Source: G963663315 sp965116335 (lineage in GTDB: Bacteria; Pseudomonadota; Gammaproteobacteria; Arenicellales; Poriferihabitantaceae). Taken from it: DNA of 64,000 nt. A program made the position numbers and the translations under genes. Location: assembly GCA_965116335.1 (NCBI GenBank), contig OZ220677.1, positions 124,001-188,000 on the forward strand, written 5' to 3'. How positions within the stretch are numbered: position 1 is the stretch's first letter; every line of letters starts with the position of its first letter. Of this stretch, positions 46,287 through 55,586 are shown in pieces. The notes below the pieces were generated by a model. It had not been told where the DNA came from, did not search any database, and saw only the letters and a program-made list of their open reading frames with translations.

Positions 46287-47882
46287 ATGGGTCGAAGAGC
46301 AGGTGGCCGAGAGGCCAGGAAAGCATTGCGAGCCGCGCCTCTGGCAGAGGAAAACAGGCCGGTCAGACCCGGTCAGATTGGCGGGCGATTCAAGCCATTG
46401 ACCGAAGATCAGCTGAAGCGGGTGCATGAATCCATGCTGGACCTGCTGGAGAATGTGGGGTTTTCCCGAGCGATTCCGTCCTGTATTGAGGCGGTCACCG
46501 GTGCCGGAGGAAGTTATACCGACGACGGACGATTGCTGTTTCCACGGGATTTGATCGAATGGACCATGGAGAACTGTGCAAGGGATATTGTATTGTATGG
46601 ACAATCCCCTGAACATGATCTGCATTTAAGCGGCAACAAGGTTCATTTCGGGACGGCGGGAGCGGCGGTTCATGTCACAGACGAGTGGAAGCGTCATGAC
46701 CAATATCCCGATGCCGGGGTGTATCGGGAATCTACGGTGCAGGATTTGTATGATGCGGCACGCCTGATTGATCACCACGAGCATGTCCATTTCTTCCAGC
46801 GTTGCATGGTGGCGCGGGATATTGAAGAGCCAGCCGTGATGGACCTGAATACTACGTATGCGGCGGTATCCGGCACAACCAAGCATTGCGGAGTCAGTTA
46901 TGTCGAGCCTGAGCATGCAGCGGAGGGTTTGAAAATGCTGTTTGAAATCGCCGGCGGGGAGGAACAATGGCGGGCCAGGCCATTTGCCAGCCTGTCCTGT
47001 TGTTTCGTTGTTCCGCCACTGAGATTCGCGGCGGACGCTTGCCGGGTCATGGAGGTTTGCATCCAGGGGGGGATGCCGATCCTGCTACTGGCGGCAGGGC
47101 AGGCGGGCGCGACCAGCCCCGCATCCCTGGCTGGTGCCGTAGTTCAGGAATGCGCGGAATCGCTGGCAGCGCTCTGCTATGTCAATCTGATCAAAAAAGG
47201 TCATCCCGCGATCTTCGGTCCGTGGCCATTCGTCTCTGATTTACGCACCGGCGCCATGAGTGGGGGTAGCGGTGAACAGGCGGTATTGATGGCAGCCTGT
47301 GGCCAAGTGGGTCGTTATCTTGATTTGCCGACCGGCATTGCGGCTGGCATGGCCGACTCGAAAATCCCGGACGCGCAATCGGGTTATGAGAAGGCCTACA
47401 CTCTATCCCTGTCCGGTCACAGTGGCACCAACCTGGTATATGAATCAGTCGGTATGCAGGGTAGCCTGCTGGGTTTCAGTTTTACCGGCGCGACCATTGA
47501 CAATGATATGCTGGGCGCGATCAACCGTAGTGTACGGGGGATTGAGGTCGATGAGGACAACCTGGCGCTTGAGACAATCACCGATGTCTGCCTCAACGGG
47601 CCTGAGCATTTTCTGGGTCATCGGGCAACCCTGTCCAGAATGGAAAGCGATTATGTGTATCCCGAAGTCGGCAACCGCCTGACTCCGGCTGAATGGATGG
47701 AATATGGCTCGAAGACGGTCGATCAGGTGGCCGAAGAAAAAACCAGAGAAATTCTGGATACACATTTCCCTTCGCACATATCGGATGAACTGGACACTCG
47801 CTTGCGCCATCGGTTCGATATTCGACTGCCTCGTGAACAGATGAAACGAGAAACCAACGGCAATGGCCGGGAGAAAAGCTGA
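46287..47882 (+). CDS. MttB-superfamily methyltransferase (non-pyrrolysine)
   Basis: A 531-residue member of the trimethylamine methyltransferase (COG5598) superfamily, which transfers a methyl group from a quaternary or tertiary amine to a corrinoid protein. Typical start is RFKPLTEDQLKRVHESMLDLLENVG (broken here across 34-58) with later AVSGTTKHCGVSY and LPTGIAAGMADSKIPDAQSGYEK. The frame has no internal amber codon, so it is of the non-pyrrolysine class, like the glycine betaine methyltransferase MtgB. No corrinoid protein gene adjoins. It is followed after 31 bp by the DMGDH-like gene. Confidence 0.85.
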   Translation: MGRRAGGREARKALRAAPLAEENRPVRPGQIGGRFKPLTEDQLKRVHESMLDLLENVGFSRAIPSCIEAVTGAGGSYTDDGRLLFPRDLIEWTMENCARDIVLYGQSPEHDLHLSGNKVHFGTAGAAVHVTDEWKRHDQYPDAGVYRESTVQDLYDAARLIDHHEHVHFFQRCMVARDIEEPAVMDLNTTYAAVSGTTKHCGVSYVEPEHAAEGLKMLFEIAGGEEQWRARPFASLSCCFVVPPLRFAADACRVMEVCIQGGMPILLLAAGQAGATSPASLAGAVVQECAESLAALCYVNLIKKGHPAIFGPWPFVSDLRTGAMSGGSGEQAVLMAACGQVGRYLDLPTGIAAGMADSKIPDAQSGYEKAYTLSLSGHSGTNLVYESVGMQGSLLGFSFTGATIDNDMLGAINRSVRGIEVDEDNLALETITDVCLNGPEHFLGHRATLSRMESDYVYPEVGNRLTPAEWMEYGSKTVDQVAEEKTREILDTHFPSHISDELDTRLRHRFDIRLPREQMKRETNGNGREKS

Positions 47883-47913
47883 TGATCAGATATAACGGAC
47901 GGAGAATGGTGCT

Positions 47914-50355
47914 ATGAATGAGAAATCCCTGCCGGGACAAGCCCGGGTTGTCATTGTCGGCGGCGGTGTGATGGGGGCGGGACTGGCCTACCATCTGGCG
48001 CAGGAAGGCTGGAGCGATACGCTACTTGTCGAGAAGGGCGAGTTGACCTCCGGCTCAACCTGGCATGCCGCCGGACAGTGTCCGAGCTTTATCGCCGATT
48101 ACAACATGGCAAAAATTCATGACTATGGGGTCCGGCTCTACCCCCGGCTGGAGGAATTGACCGGCCAGTATGTCAGTTGGCATGGTTGCGGCGGCATTCG
48201 CTTTGCCTATAACCATGCGGAAGTCGAGTGGTTTCACCGTGTTGCCGGAGTTGGCCGGATGATCGGTTTTGACTGCGAAATTATTGATCCGGCCAAGATT
48301 CGGTCGCTGATTCCGTATGCCAACATCGAAGGCGTTCTGGCGGGAGCGTGGACACACACAGATGGCCATGTCGATCCGGCTGGAGTCTGTAACGCTATGG
48401 CGAAAGGCGCGCGTCAGATGGGAGTCGGTATTGTCACGGGCAATCGGGTGACCGACATCAGGCAGCGCCAATCAGGCGACTGGGAGGTGTTTACCGAGCA
48501 GGGCAATGTGATCGCCGAGCATGTGGTCAACGCCGCCGGATGTTATGCCCGGCAAGTGTCCCAAATGGTGGGTACGGATGTACCGTTGATCAACATGAAA
48601 CATACCTACCTCGTAACCGACACAGTGCAGGAGTTTCTTGACCGGGAAGACGAAATGCCGGTGCTCCGCGACCCCTGGCCATCATCGTATTATCGGCAGG
48701 AGCAGAAATCAGGATTGATCGGTATCTATGAGACACAGAATTCACAAGTCTGCTGGACTCATCGCGGCGGATGGCCGGAATGGGATTCGGAGAACGAGTT
48801 GTTCGACCCGGGCCTGGACAACATCATGCCGTATGTCGAGCGGGTGATGGAGCGCATGCCAATGTGGGGCGAACTGGGTATCAAGCGAGTGGTATGCGGC
48901 GCAATCCCCCATACCCCGGACAGCAATCCTTTCCTGGGGCCGGCAGCCGGGTTGAGGAATTTCTGGCACTGTAACGGCGCCTCTATTGGTATTGCCGCCG
49001 GGGCGGGCTCTGGCAAATATCTCGCGCAATGGATGGTGCATGGTGATGCCGAAATCAACATGGCGGGAGTCGATCCGAGGCGGTTCGGGGATTATGCTCC
49101 CGGTGATTACACCACGGCTAAATCCCATGAGGATTATGAGTGTATGTATAAATTGCACCTGCCCGGAGAAGAACGACCGGCAGGACGAAAAACCAGGATT
49201 ACGCCATTATATGACCGGCTGGAATCTGCCGGGGCCGTTTTTACCGAGGTCAGTGGCTGGGAGCGCGCCAAATGGTTCTCGCTGGATGGGCGGCAGGAGG
49301 AAGTCGGCTTCCGGCATAACAATACTTTCGAGGTTGTGGCTGCCGAGTGCCGGGCGGTACGCGAGCGAGTCGGGATCATGGATCTGTCCACCTTCGCCAA
49401 ATATGAAGTCACCGGCCGGCACGCCGAACAGTTGTTGAACCGGGTCAGCGCCAACCGGATGCCGGGGCGAGACGGTGGCATTGTGCTGACTCACTACCTG
49501 TCTCCTGAAGGTCGATTGAATGGCGAGTCGACCGTTACCCGTCTGGCCGATGATCGCTATTATGTGCTTTCCGGTGCTGCCTCACAAGATCGTGACCTGG
49601 ATATCCTGACTCAGGCAATCCGGGCGAACGAGCAGGTTACGGTAACCGATGTCAGCGATGAGCGCGGAGCATTAGTGGTGGCTGGCCCACACTCACGAGA
49701 TACCCTGTCCGGGTTGACTGGCACGGATCTGTCCAATCAGTCCTTCAAATGGCTGAGCGCGAAGGAAATCGAAATTGCCGGTCGGCAGGCGCTGGCAATG
49801 CGGGTGAATTATGTCGGTGAACTGGGCTGGGAGCTGCATTGTCGTATGGCGGATATGCCGGTGATCTATGATGCCGTATGGCAGGCCGGGCAGGACCACG
49901 GCATTGCCAATTTTGGCGGTTACGCGCTGAATTCGCTCAGAATGGAAAAAGCCTACAAAGGCTGGGGCGCGGAACTGACCAATGAAATCAGCATGGTGGA
50001 AGCCGATGTAATGCGGTTTTTCCGGGCTGACAAGGGTGAGTTTATCGGGCGCCAGGCAACCCTGGATATTGACCCGGACCAGATCGCGCTGAAATTGGTA
50101 TACCTGGAAATATCCAGCGGGGATAATGATATTGCGGGTGGCGAGGCGGTACTCGCGAACGGCAAGGTTATCGGTGTCACCACATCGGGCGGCTATGGGC
50201 ATTGCACAGGTCGCAGCCTGGGTTTCGCTTATGTCGATCGGTCCCATGCCGGGCCGGGCTCACAATTCGAGGTGCTGTTGATTGATGAAAGCAGAAAGGC
50301 TACGGTGCTCGGCGAGCCGGTCTGGGATCCGGCTAATGAACGCCCTCGCTCCTGA
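47914..50355 (+). CDS. Dimethylglycine/sarcosine dehydrogenase-like FAD-GcvT fusion
   Basis: An 813-residue protein: an N-terminal FAD amine-oxidoreductase half (VVIVGGGVMGAGLAYHLA, 12-29; covalent-flavin site SGSTWHAAGQ with His51) and a C-terminal GcvT-like half from about residue 430 (MDLSTFAKYEVTGRHAEQLL, GELGWELHCRMADM, MEKAYKGWGAEL). Enzymes of this build oxidise N-methyl amino acids and pass formaldehyde to THF. Next to the MttB homologue it would carry on demethylation of a betaine to dimethylglycine, sarcosine and glycine. The glycine cleavage genes are in the same window. Confidence 0.88.
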   Translation: MNEKSLPGQARVVIVGGGVMGAGLAYHLAQEGWSDTLLVEKGELTSGSTWHAAGQCPSFIADYNMAKIHDYGVRLYPRLEELTGQYVSWHGCGGIRFAYNHAEVEWFHRVAGVGRMIGFDCEIIDPAKIRSLIPYANIEGVLAGAWTHTDGHVDPAGVCNAMAKGARQMGVGIVTGNRVTDIRQRQSGDWEVFTEQGNVIAEHVVNAAGCYARQVSQMVGTDVPLINMKHTYLVTDTVQEFLDREDEMPVLRDPWPSSYYRQEQKSGLIGIYETQNSQVCWTHRGGWPEWDSENELFDPGLDNIMPYVERVMERMPMWGELGIKRVVCGAIPHTPDSNPFLGPAAGLRNFWHCNGASIGIAAGAGSGKYLAQWMVHGDAEINMAGVDPRRFGDYAPGDYTTAKSHEDYECMYKLHLPGEERPAGRKTRITPLYDRLESAGAVFTEVSGWERAKWFSLDGRQEEVGFRHNNTFEVVAAECRAVRERVGIMDLSTFAKYEVTGRHAEQLLNRVSANRMPGRDGGIVLTHYLSPEGRLNGESTVTRLADDRYYVLSGAASQDRDLDILTQAIRANEQVTVTDVSDERGALVVAGPHSRDTLSGLTGTDLSNQSFKWLSAKEIEIAGRQALAMRVNYVGELGWELHCRMADMPVIYDAVWQAGQDHGIANFGGYALNSLRMEKAYKGWGAELTNEISMVEADVMRFFRADKGEFIGRQATLDIDPDQIALKLVYLEISSGDNDIAGGEAVLANGKVIGVTTSGGYGHCTGRSLGFAYVDRSHAGPGSQFEVLLIDESRKATVLGEPVWDPANERPRS

Positions 50356-50470
50356 TTTATCCGAGCCTTCCCGCTTTGTTCATGATAGGTTCATCCATCT
50401 GGTTTAAGGTTCGGCTCAGGCAAAGAGTTTGCTCCGTAAATGTAATGAACCCAATCTTGAGGAGTTGAAA

Positions 50471-50986
50471 ATGAAATGTAAAAAAAGATTGCCGGTATGT
50501 CTGCTGGCGGGTATCGTTGTCGCGGTTTCAGCCACGGTTAATGCCTATGCTCAGTCCGTTGAGGTTCCGGTGGTTAGTTCCAGTCCGGTATATCAGGTGG
50601 TCCGGGTCAATACGCCACAGGAGGAATGTTGGCAGGAGGCCGTTACCGTCTCCAGCAAATCAAACTCCAATACACCGGAAATCCTGGGGGCGATTGTCGG
50701 CGCCGGGGTTGGCCGGTTGTTTGGAGACGGGCGTGGACAGGACGCGGCAACAGTGGCCGGAGCGATTCTGGGTGGTTCGATCGGGTCTGACCTGGAGAAT
50801 AAAAATGCCTCGAGCCAGGTACAGTATCAGCAACGATGCAGGGTGGTGGATCAATATCGAGACGAAGAACGCTTGCAGGGGTACGATGTTACTTTCAAAC
50901 TGAATGACCGACTGTATACTACCCGAACCAGAAATGATCCCGGCAGTTCGATCCATATCAATTTCACAGTTTCATCTGGCGAATGA
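50471..50986 (+). CDS. Glycine-zipper 2TM-domain envelope protein
   Basis: A 171-residue exported protein. The ATG at 50471 follows GAGGAG. Residues 1-27 make a signal peptide (LPVCLLAGIVVAVSATVNAYA, split by my limit at about 8-28) with cleavage before QSVEVP. A glycine zipper domain (ILGAIVGAGVGRLFGDGRGQ and VAGAILGGSIGSDLE) follows, as in Rickettsia 17-kDa antigen/SlyB-like proteins; the C-terminal part has a Cys pair (CWQEA and QRCRVVDQY). No lipobox cysteine is seen. It probably acts in the outer envelope. Confidence 0.75.
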   Translation: MKCKKRLPVCLLAGIVVAVSATVNAYAQSVEVPVVSSSPVYQVVRVNTPQEECWQEAVTVSSKSNSNTPEILGAIVGAGVGRLFGDGRGQDAATVAGAILGGSIGSDLENKNASSQVQYQQRCRVVDQYRDEERLQGYDVTFKLNDRLYTTRTRNDPGSSIHINFTVSSGE

Positions 50987-51017
50987 ACCGGGAGAGCTTT
51001 AAGGGGACTGAGCGTAC

Positions 51018-51320
51018 TTGAAATACCTTTTTTACATCCTCTGTGTAAATTTGCTACTGACAGGTCATGCCCGCGGTGATGATTTGACGGCGAATGACAA
51101 CGCCGCCGCCATCGGTAATTCGTCCGCGCTCCCGATCAGTTTTAATGAGGTTGTGGAACGGATTCGCCTCCGGCACAAAAGCTGGCAAATCCTGGATGCC
51201 CGCTCGAAACACAAGGAATCGGGCCTGCGTTACCGTTTCAAATTGATCAACAGCAATGGCCAGGTCCGGATTATCCTGATTGATCCGAGGAACCCCAATC
51301 TCGGAAATCTGGAACAATGA
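51018..51320 (+). CDS. Small secreted PepSY-like protein
   Basis: A 100-residue protein from a TTG start, with signal peptide (YLFYILCVNLLLTGHARG). The mature part (FNEVVERIRLRHKSWQILDA ... YRFKLINSNGQVRIILIDP) has the helix-then-strands pattern of PepSY domains, and its stop overlaps the response regulator start by four bases. Such small PepSY proteins often come before PhoPQ-like pairs and may modulate the sensor. The domain call is by pattern only. Confidence 0.7.
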   Translation: MKYLFYILCVNLLLTGHARGDDLTANDNAAAIGNSSALPISFNEVVERIRLRHKSWQILDARSKHKESGLRYRFKLINSNGQVRIILIDPRNPNLGNLEQ

Positions 51321-51997
51321 GAATTCTGATTGTTGAAGATGAGGCGACATTAAGGGGGCAATTAGCGGATAAATTCCGGCAGGCAGGGTATGTGGTTGAT
51401 TGCGCCCCGGATGGTAAAAGCGGCCTTTACCATGGCCTTGAGTATCCGATCGATCTTGCCGTAATTGATCTGGGGCTGCCGGACATAACCGGCATGGAAG
51501 TGATCAACAAGCTGCGAGCCCAGGGAAAAACCTGGCCGATTATCATTCTGACTGCCCGTTCACGCTGGCAGGAGAAAGTTGACGGACTGGATGCGGGAGC
51601 GGATGATTATCTGACCAAACCCTTTGTCTTCGAAGAGCTACAGGCCAGGGTAGCGGCCTTGATTCGGCGTTCCGCCGGTCATGCTACACCGATATTGCAT
51701 AATGGAGTGATTGCCCTGGATACCCGTACCCAGGACGTTTTTGTGGACGAGCAACGGCTGGAACTGACCGCTTATGAGTATCGGCTTCTGCACTATTTCA
51801 TGAGCAATATCGGTAAAGTGGTATCCAAAACCGAACTGATGGATCACCTGTATGATGAAGATGCAGACCGGGACAGCAATGTGATCGAAGTGTTCGTCGG
51901 TCGATTAAGGAGGAAGCTCGATCCCGAAACCTGCATCAATCCGTTCGAGACATTGCGCGGACGCGGATACCGCTTTGTCTCGCTGACTGGACCTTGA
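51317..51997 (+). CDS. PhoP-like OmpR-family response regulator
   Basis: A 226-residue response regulator. Receiver: RILIVEDEATLRGQL, phospho-Asp51 in LAVIDLGLPDITGMEV, Lys in DDYLTKPFVFEEL. Output winged helix: LELTAYEYRLLHYFMSN and VIEVFVGRLRRKLDPE. Similar to PhoP/QseB-type regulators. It is translationally coupled to the PepSY-like gene before it and lies 7 bp before the sensor kinase. Controls unknown targets, probably envelope genes. Confidence 0.92.
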   Translation: MRILIVEDEATLRGQLADKFRQAGYVVDCAPDGKSGLYHGLEYPIDLAVIDLGLPDITGMEVINKLRAQGKTWPIIILTARSRWQEKVDGLDAGADDYLTKPFVFEELQARVAALIRRSAGHATPILHNGVIALDTRTQDVFVDEQRLELTAYEYRLLHYFMSNIGKVVSKTELMDHLYDEDADRDSNVIEVFVGRLRRKLDPETCINPFETLRGRGYRFVSLTGP

Positions 51998-52004
51998 AGT
52001 TCGG

Positions 52005-53384
52005 GTGAGCGCACTGTCTCTGAGAAATCGGTTGTTGTTCGCGGCAACCTTCCTGCTGGTTACATTTATTGGTCTGGCCGGTCTGGCTCTTGATCGTGCC
52101 TTTGTTTCTCCAGCCAGAGAGGCGGTACGCAATCAGTTGAGAACAGATGTATACACTCTTTTGCAAGTATTTGATTTTGAAGAGGATGGAGCGCCGATTA
52201 TTCCAGATGTGATGCCACAAAGACTGGCTCGGTTAAGCAATCTGAATTCCCAGCTTTACGCATTCATACTGGACAGCGAAGGTGAGATATTGTGGCGCTC
52301 GAAATCATCCGTCGGCATCAGTTTAGGTGAATTGCCGGTTACCGAGAGTGGCAGGGAGAATTTCATCCAGGTCGGTGATGGCTTTCACTACAGTTATGGT
52401 GTCGAATGGGAAACAGGCCAGGACCGGCGTATTGATCTGACCTGGCTGATGGTTGATCAAAGCTCCTGGTATCGGGACACCATAGAATTGTACAGAAAGG
52501 AGCTGTTGTTGTGGTTAGGGCTGGCTACTGTGATACTGCTGGTCATGCAGGCAGTGATTCTGCGCTGGGGCCTGAAACCGCTCGGTGCCGTGACTCGGGA
52601 ACTGGAACGGATACAGCAGGCGAAGCAGGACAAGATTCTGGGCCGCTATCCGTGGGAGATCGCTCAGTTAAGCCACAGGATTAACTCGTTCATAGAAAAC
52701 GAGCGCCTGAATCTGACTCGATACCGGGATACTCTCGGCGACCTTGCGCATAGTCTGAAAACCCCACTAGCAATGATAAAAGGTATAACAGACAATAATT
52801 TACAGCCTGAACTTAAAAGTATTGATGAGACGGTGGATCGGATGAACCAGATTGTCGAATATCAGTTAAACCGGGCCGCATCCTCGCAATTATCAGTGAT
52901 GCACAGAGCGGTTGATTGTGAGGAAGTGATGAAGAAACTGTATGCCTCAATGAAAAAGGTATACCGGCACAAGAATATTGATGGTATCTGGGAAATCGAA
53001 TCCGGCGTGGTTTTTCATGGAAACGAAGGCGACCTGTACGAGTTTGTCGGCAATATCATGGATAACTCATTCAAGTGGGCACATTCCAGAGTCCGGTTTG
53101 TTTGCAAGTCGGAGCAGGTTACGGGTCGCGGACGCAAGGGGTTGATCATCGAAATACACGATGATGGGCCGGGAATTGATCGGGCGAAAAGAACATCGGT
53201 TCTGGAGAGGGGAGTGCGGGCGGACCAGCAAATTCCAGGGCAGGGTATCGGGCTTGCGGTGGTGCGGGAAATCGTCCAGCGTTACGGAGGTGAATTAACT
53301 ATCGGATCCAGTGCGCTGGGCGGCGCGTTGATTCGTACCCGCTTCCCGGCAACCGATCAGGATATTCTGCCAGCGTCTAGCTGA
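52005..53384 (+). CDS. PhoQ-like sensor histidine kinase
   Basis: A 459-residue kinase from a GTG start. TM1 (LLFAATFLLVTFIGLAGLAL) and TM2 (LLLWLGLATVILLVMQAVIL) bracket a PhoQ-like sensor of about 130 residues with acidic patches (FDFEEDGAPI). HAMP region (LKPLGAVTRELERIQ), His in GDLAHSLKTPLAMIKG and ATP-lid motifs NIMDNSFKWA and DDGPGID / GQGIGLAVV are present. The order regulator-sensor and the sequence type resemble PhoPQ; divalent cations or peptides as signal are an inference. Confidence 0.9.
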   Translation: MSALSLRNRLLFAATFLLVTFIGLAGLALDRAFVSPAREAVRNQLRTDVYTLLQVFDFEEDGAPIIPDVMPQRLARLSNLNSQLYAFILDSEGEILWRSKSSVGISLGELPVTESGRENFIQVGDGFHYSYGVEWETGQDRRIDLTWLMVDQSSWYRDTIELYRKELLLWLGLATVILLVMQAVILRWGLKPLGAVTRELERIQQAKQDKILGRYPWEIAQLSHRINSFIENERLNLTRYRDTLGDLAHSLKTPLAMIKGITDNNLQPELKSIDETVDRMNQIVEYQLNRAASSQLSVMHRAVDCEEVMKKLYASMKKVYRHKNIDGIWEIESGVVFHGNEGDLYEFVGNIMDNSFKWAHSRVRFVCKSEQVTGRGRKGLIIEIHDDGPGIDRAKRTSVLERGVRADQQIPGQGIGLAVVREIVQRYGGELTIGSSALGGALIRTRFPATDQDILPASS

Positions 53385-54510
53385 TCCGGCACTGCGGTAT
53401 TCGGTCTGCAGGTAGCTCGCCGCTTTCTGCCTTTTTTGCCAATTCCTCGTCAATCACTGATTGAGGAAATTGACTCATGAAGCAACAGCACACATTTTCC
53501 CCGATCATGGTTCTTGGTCCGAGTGGGTGAGCAATGTGCCGGTACGGCGCATGATGATGCCCGTGATCATGGGTATGATTGTGGTTGTGGTCATGGTTAT
53601 GGGTATGCCCACCTTGCCCATGTTCGTGTTCAGGCCGGAATTCAGCATGATGATGATGAATAGTAATCTCTCCGGCTGCCAGGCGCTTGTTAAAATCCGC
53701 CATCAAGTCATCGCGATTACCGTCTTCACTCACGGTTTCCTCGATTCGGGCGATAAAAGTGTTGATAACATGAGACTGATCCTTCAGGTAGTCGGCAACC
53801 CGGAACGAAGTTTCAGAGTGTTGTGCAGCCACCTTTTCAATGTATGCCCGGATTCGACCGATTAACCGCCCGGAAAACAGGAAATACGGCGCTACGACTA
53901 TCTTCCTGAACCCCAGTTTGAGGGCCATTTCCAGCCCTTTGCCGACCGACGGGAAAGTAACCCCGGAATAGACTGTTTCAGACCAGCCGAAACCCAGATT
54001 CTCGGTGACAATACGAGTCAGTCTGGCTGCTTCTGCATTGGCTGTCGCCACCGATGTTCCGCGTCCCACGACGACCAGCATGGTATCGTACAGTTCTCCC
54101 GGCTGCGGTTTATGAGCGAGACCGAGAGCCTCGATTATTCTATGCTCGAATGCCTCAATCATTTGCGGATGCAGTCCAAGCTCACGCCCGTATCGGATGT
54201 TGAGTCCGGGGTGGTTTTTCATGTAAGTGGTCAGTACCGAAGGAATGTCATTCTGGGCATGAGTTGCGCGAAACAGCATACCCGGCACGGCATAAATATG
54301 TTTGACTCCGGCTGCTGTCAGTTCATCCAGCGCCATGTGGATATTGGGCGATGAATATTCCAGGAATCCGTATTTGACCAGTAATCCGGGGCAGCGGTCA
54401 CGCAACCCATCAGCCAGCAAGCCGAACTCCTGTTCCGCCGTCTTCGCCCGACTGCCATGACCGCATATCAAAACACCGGAATCTTCCGGGAGTGAATCCA
54501 GATAGCTCAT
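53377..54510 (-). CDS. cbiX: Sirohydrochlorin cobaltochelatase CbiX (long form)
   Basis: A 377-residue chelatase that inserts cobalt into sirohydrochlorin for the early-cobalt cobalamin route. The N-terminal half begins VLICGHGSRAKTAEQEF with the metal-binding His, and the second half has VGRGTSVATANAEAARL and GVTFPSVGKGLEMALK. A histidine-rich stretch lies at about residues 278-325 (HEHGQGGHTHNHDHNHNHTH) followed by VCCCFM, as in the long CbiX of bacilli that carry a His-rich region and a redox cluster. Convergent with the PhoQ-like gene, with an 8-bp overlap. Confidence 0.9.
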   Translation of the reverse strand: MSYLDSLPEDSGVLICGHGSRAKTAEQEFGLLADGLRDRCPGLLVKYGFLEYSSPNIHMALDELTAAGVKHIYAVPGMLFRATHAQNDIPSVLTTYMKNHPGLNIRYGRELGLHPQMIEAFEHRIIEALGLAHKPQPGELYDTMLVVVGRGTSVATANAEAARLTRIVTENLGFGWSETVYSGVTFPSVGKGLEMALKLGFRKIVVAPYFLFSGRLIGRIRAYIEKVAAQHSETSFRVADYLKDQSHVINTFIARIEETVSEDGNRDDLMADFNKRLAAGEITIHHHHAEFRPEHEHGQGGHTHNHDHNHNHTHDHGHHHAPYRHIAHPLGPRTMIGENVCCCFMSQFPQSVIDEELAKKAESGELPADRIPQCRIS

Positions 54511-54570
54511 AATCGGTCTCTCGCAGGTCTTGACGGCACGCGATTATATCAGATGAACCCCGCCATCGAC

Positions 54571-54712
54571 GGTTGTGTCCCCCCATCCAATCCGTTTGCG
54601 GATTGGATTCCCCCTCAAGGGGGGAATGATGGACAGGTTTTGCCCTTTATCGGATTATCGTGGATTTACGCTCCTAACCGTCATCGTAGGGGAGGGTCTC
54701 CGTGCCCTCCCG
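54571..54712. repeat. 60-bp element plus REP
   Basis: 54571-54630 is a near copy of 24661-24720 with paired palindromes (ATCCAATCC/GGATTGGAT and CCCCCT/AGGGGG). A forward REP follows at 54686-54712 (gtag, gggaggg / ccctccc). The stretch before the REP (ttatcggattatcgtggatttacgctccta) is repeated near 55290-55320. Confidence 0.8.
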
Positions 54713-54743
54713 CTATTGTCATAACCGATCAACCCTTTAATTG

Positions 54744-55058
54744 TTATGGAGTTACGGATTTATGTAAAATAGATTTCATCCAGGTTTGATAAGGTATGCC
54801 TTCACGCATAGCCTGGGCTTTTAGACGGACAAGATCGGCGCTGGGTATTCTCAAGGTGATTTGTGTCGTTTTTTCACTGCGCCTGTTCTTTCCGGCTTCA
54901 CGGAACATAGCCAGGCGTTCAGCGGTGAGATTACTCACAGGAACGTAATCATCTTTATTGATTGCATTCTCCATGCTTTCGATAAGTTTTTTTTCCTCAT
55001 CGTCAAAGTAGTCTTTTATATAAGGTTCTTGTTTCATGTTTTTTATCATAGCATTCAT
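54744..55058 (-). CDS. Orphan CopG/BrnA-like antitoxin
   Basis: Up to 104 residues, though ATG 55037 (MKQEPYIKDYFDDEEKK) is also possible and nearer the usual length. The C-terminus carries the ribbon-helix-helix pattern TTQITLRIPSADLVRLKAQA followed by MREGIPYQTWMKSILHK, typical of COG5304 antitoxins. These usually pair with a BrnT-like or similar small toxin directly next to them; none is seen here, and both sides are REP-rich. It may be a remnant of a toxin-antitoxin pair. Confidence 0.7.
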   Translation of the reverse strand: MNAMIKNMKQEPYIKDYFDDEEKKLIESMENAINKDDYVPVSNLTAERLAMFREAGKNRRSEKTTQITLRIPSADLVRLKAQAMREGIPYQTWMKSILHKSVTP

Positions 55059-55156
55059 TGCATATCAATGAATACAATTTCCAACCCTTTTCTAGCCACA
55101 TAACCGCAATGAACCACCCGTGCCCGTCTCGACTCAAGAATGAGCTACCCGTCATC

Positions 55157-55520
55157 GTAGGGACAGGCCTCTTGCCTGTCCGCAGCTGTCGGAACGCGCA
55201 CCAACCATAACGGGCGACCACAAGGGTCGCCCCTACGCATCTATGTAATCACACGCTCCGGCATTGAACGCCGGTTTTCCTTTATCGTCCTTATCGGATT
55301 ATCGTGGATTTACGCTCCTACCATCATCGTAGGGGAGGGTCTCCGTGCCGTCCCGCAACCGACGGCACACATATCAACCATAACGGGCGACCACAGAGGG
55401 TCGCCCCTACGCATTGGTAATCACACGCTCCGACATTGAGCACCGGTTTCTCCTTTATCGTATTATCGTGAATCCTCGCGCCCGCCCATCATCGTAGGGG
55501 ACGGTCTCCGTGCCGTCCCG
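55157..55520. repeat. REP cluster upstream of the RAYT gene
   Basis: Five REPs: forward 55157-55182, inverted 55211-55236, forward 55329-55355, inverted 55384-55410, forward 55494-55520, so two head-to-head pairs and one single. The arms differ (gggacagg/cctgtcc; gggcgacc/ggtcgccc; gggacgg/ccgtccc) but almost always in matching pairs; the 55329 copy has one arm mismatch. Each begins with GTAG. Apart from these, 55059-55586 has no gene that I can support. Confidence 0.85.
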
Positions 55521-55586
55521 GTTCAGGACTGCTAACTCGAGAAAATCAAGGAGGCTGTCTTTATGATGACATAAGAACAGCATTTG

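Noticed and set aside
46287..47882. Pyrrolysine codon in the mttB-like gene
   Set aside because: The frame is open from start to stop without an in-frame TAG, so this is a non-pyrrolysine member.
50385..50425. PhoP-box-like repeats (GGTTCA..GGTTTA) before the glycine-zipper gene
   Set aside because: The half-sites are 7 bp apart instead of 5 and one deviates, so the match is too weak despite the nearby PhoPQ-like genes.
55157..55520. Repeat array that might be a CRISPR
   Set aside because: Repeats are hairpins in alternating orientation with uneven spacing and changing arms, and no cas genes are near.
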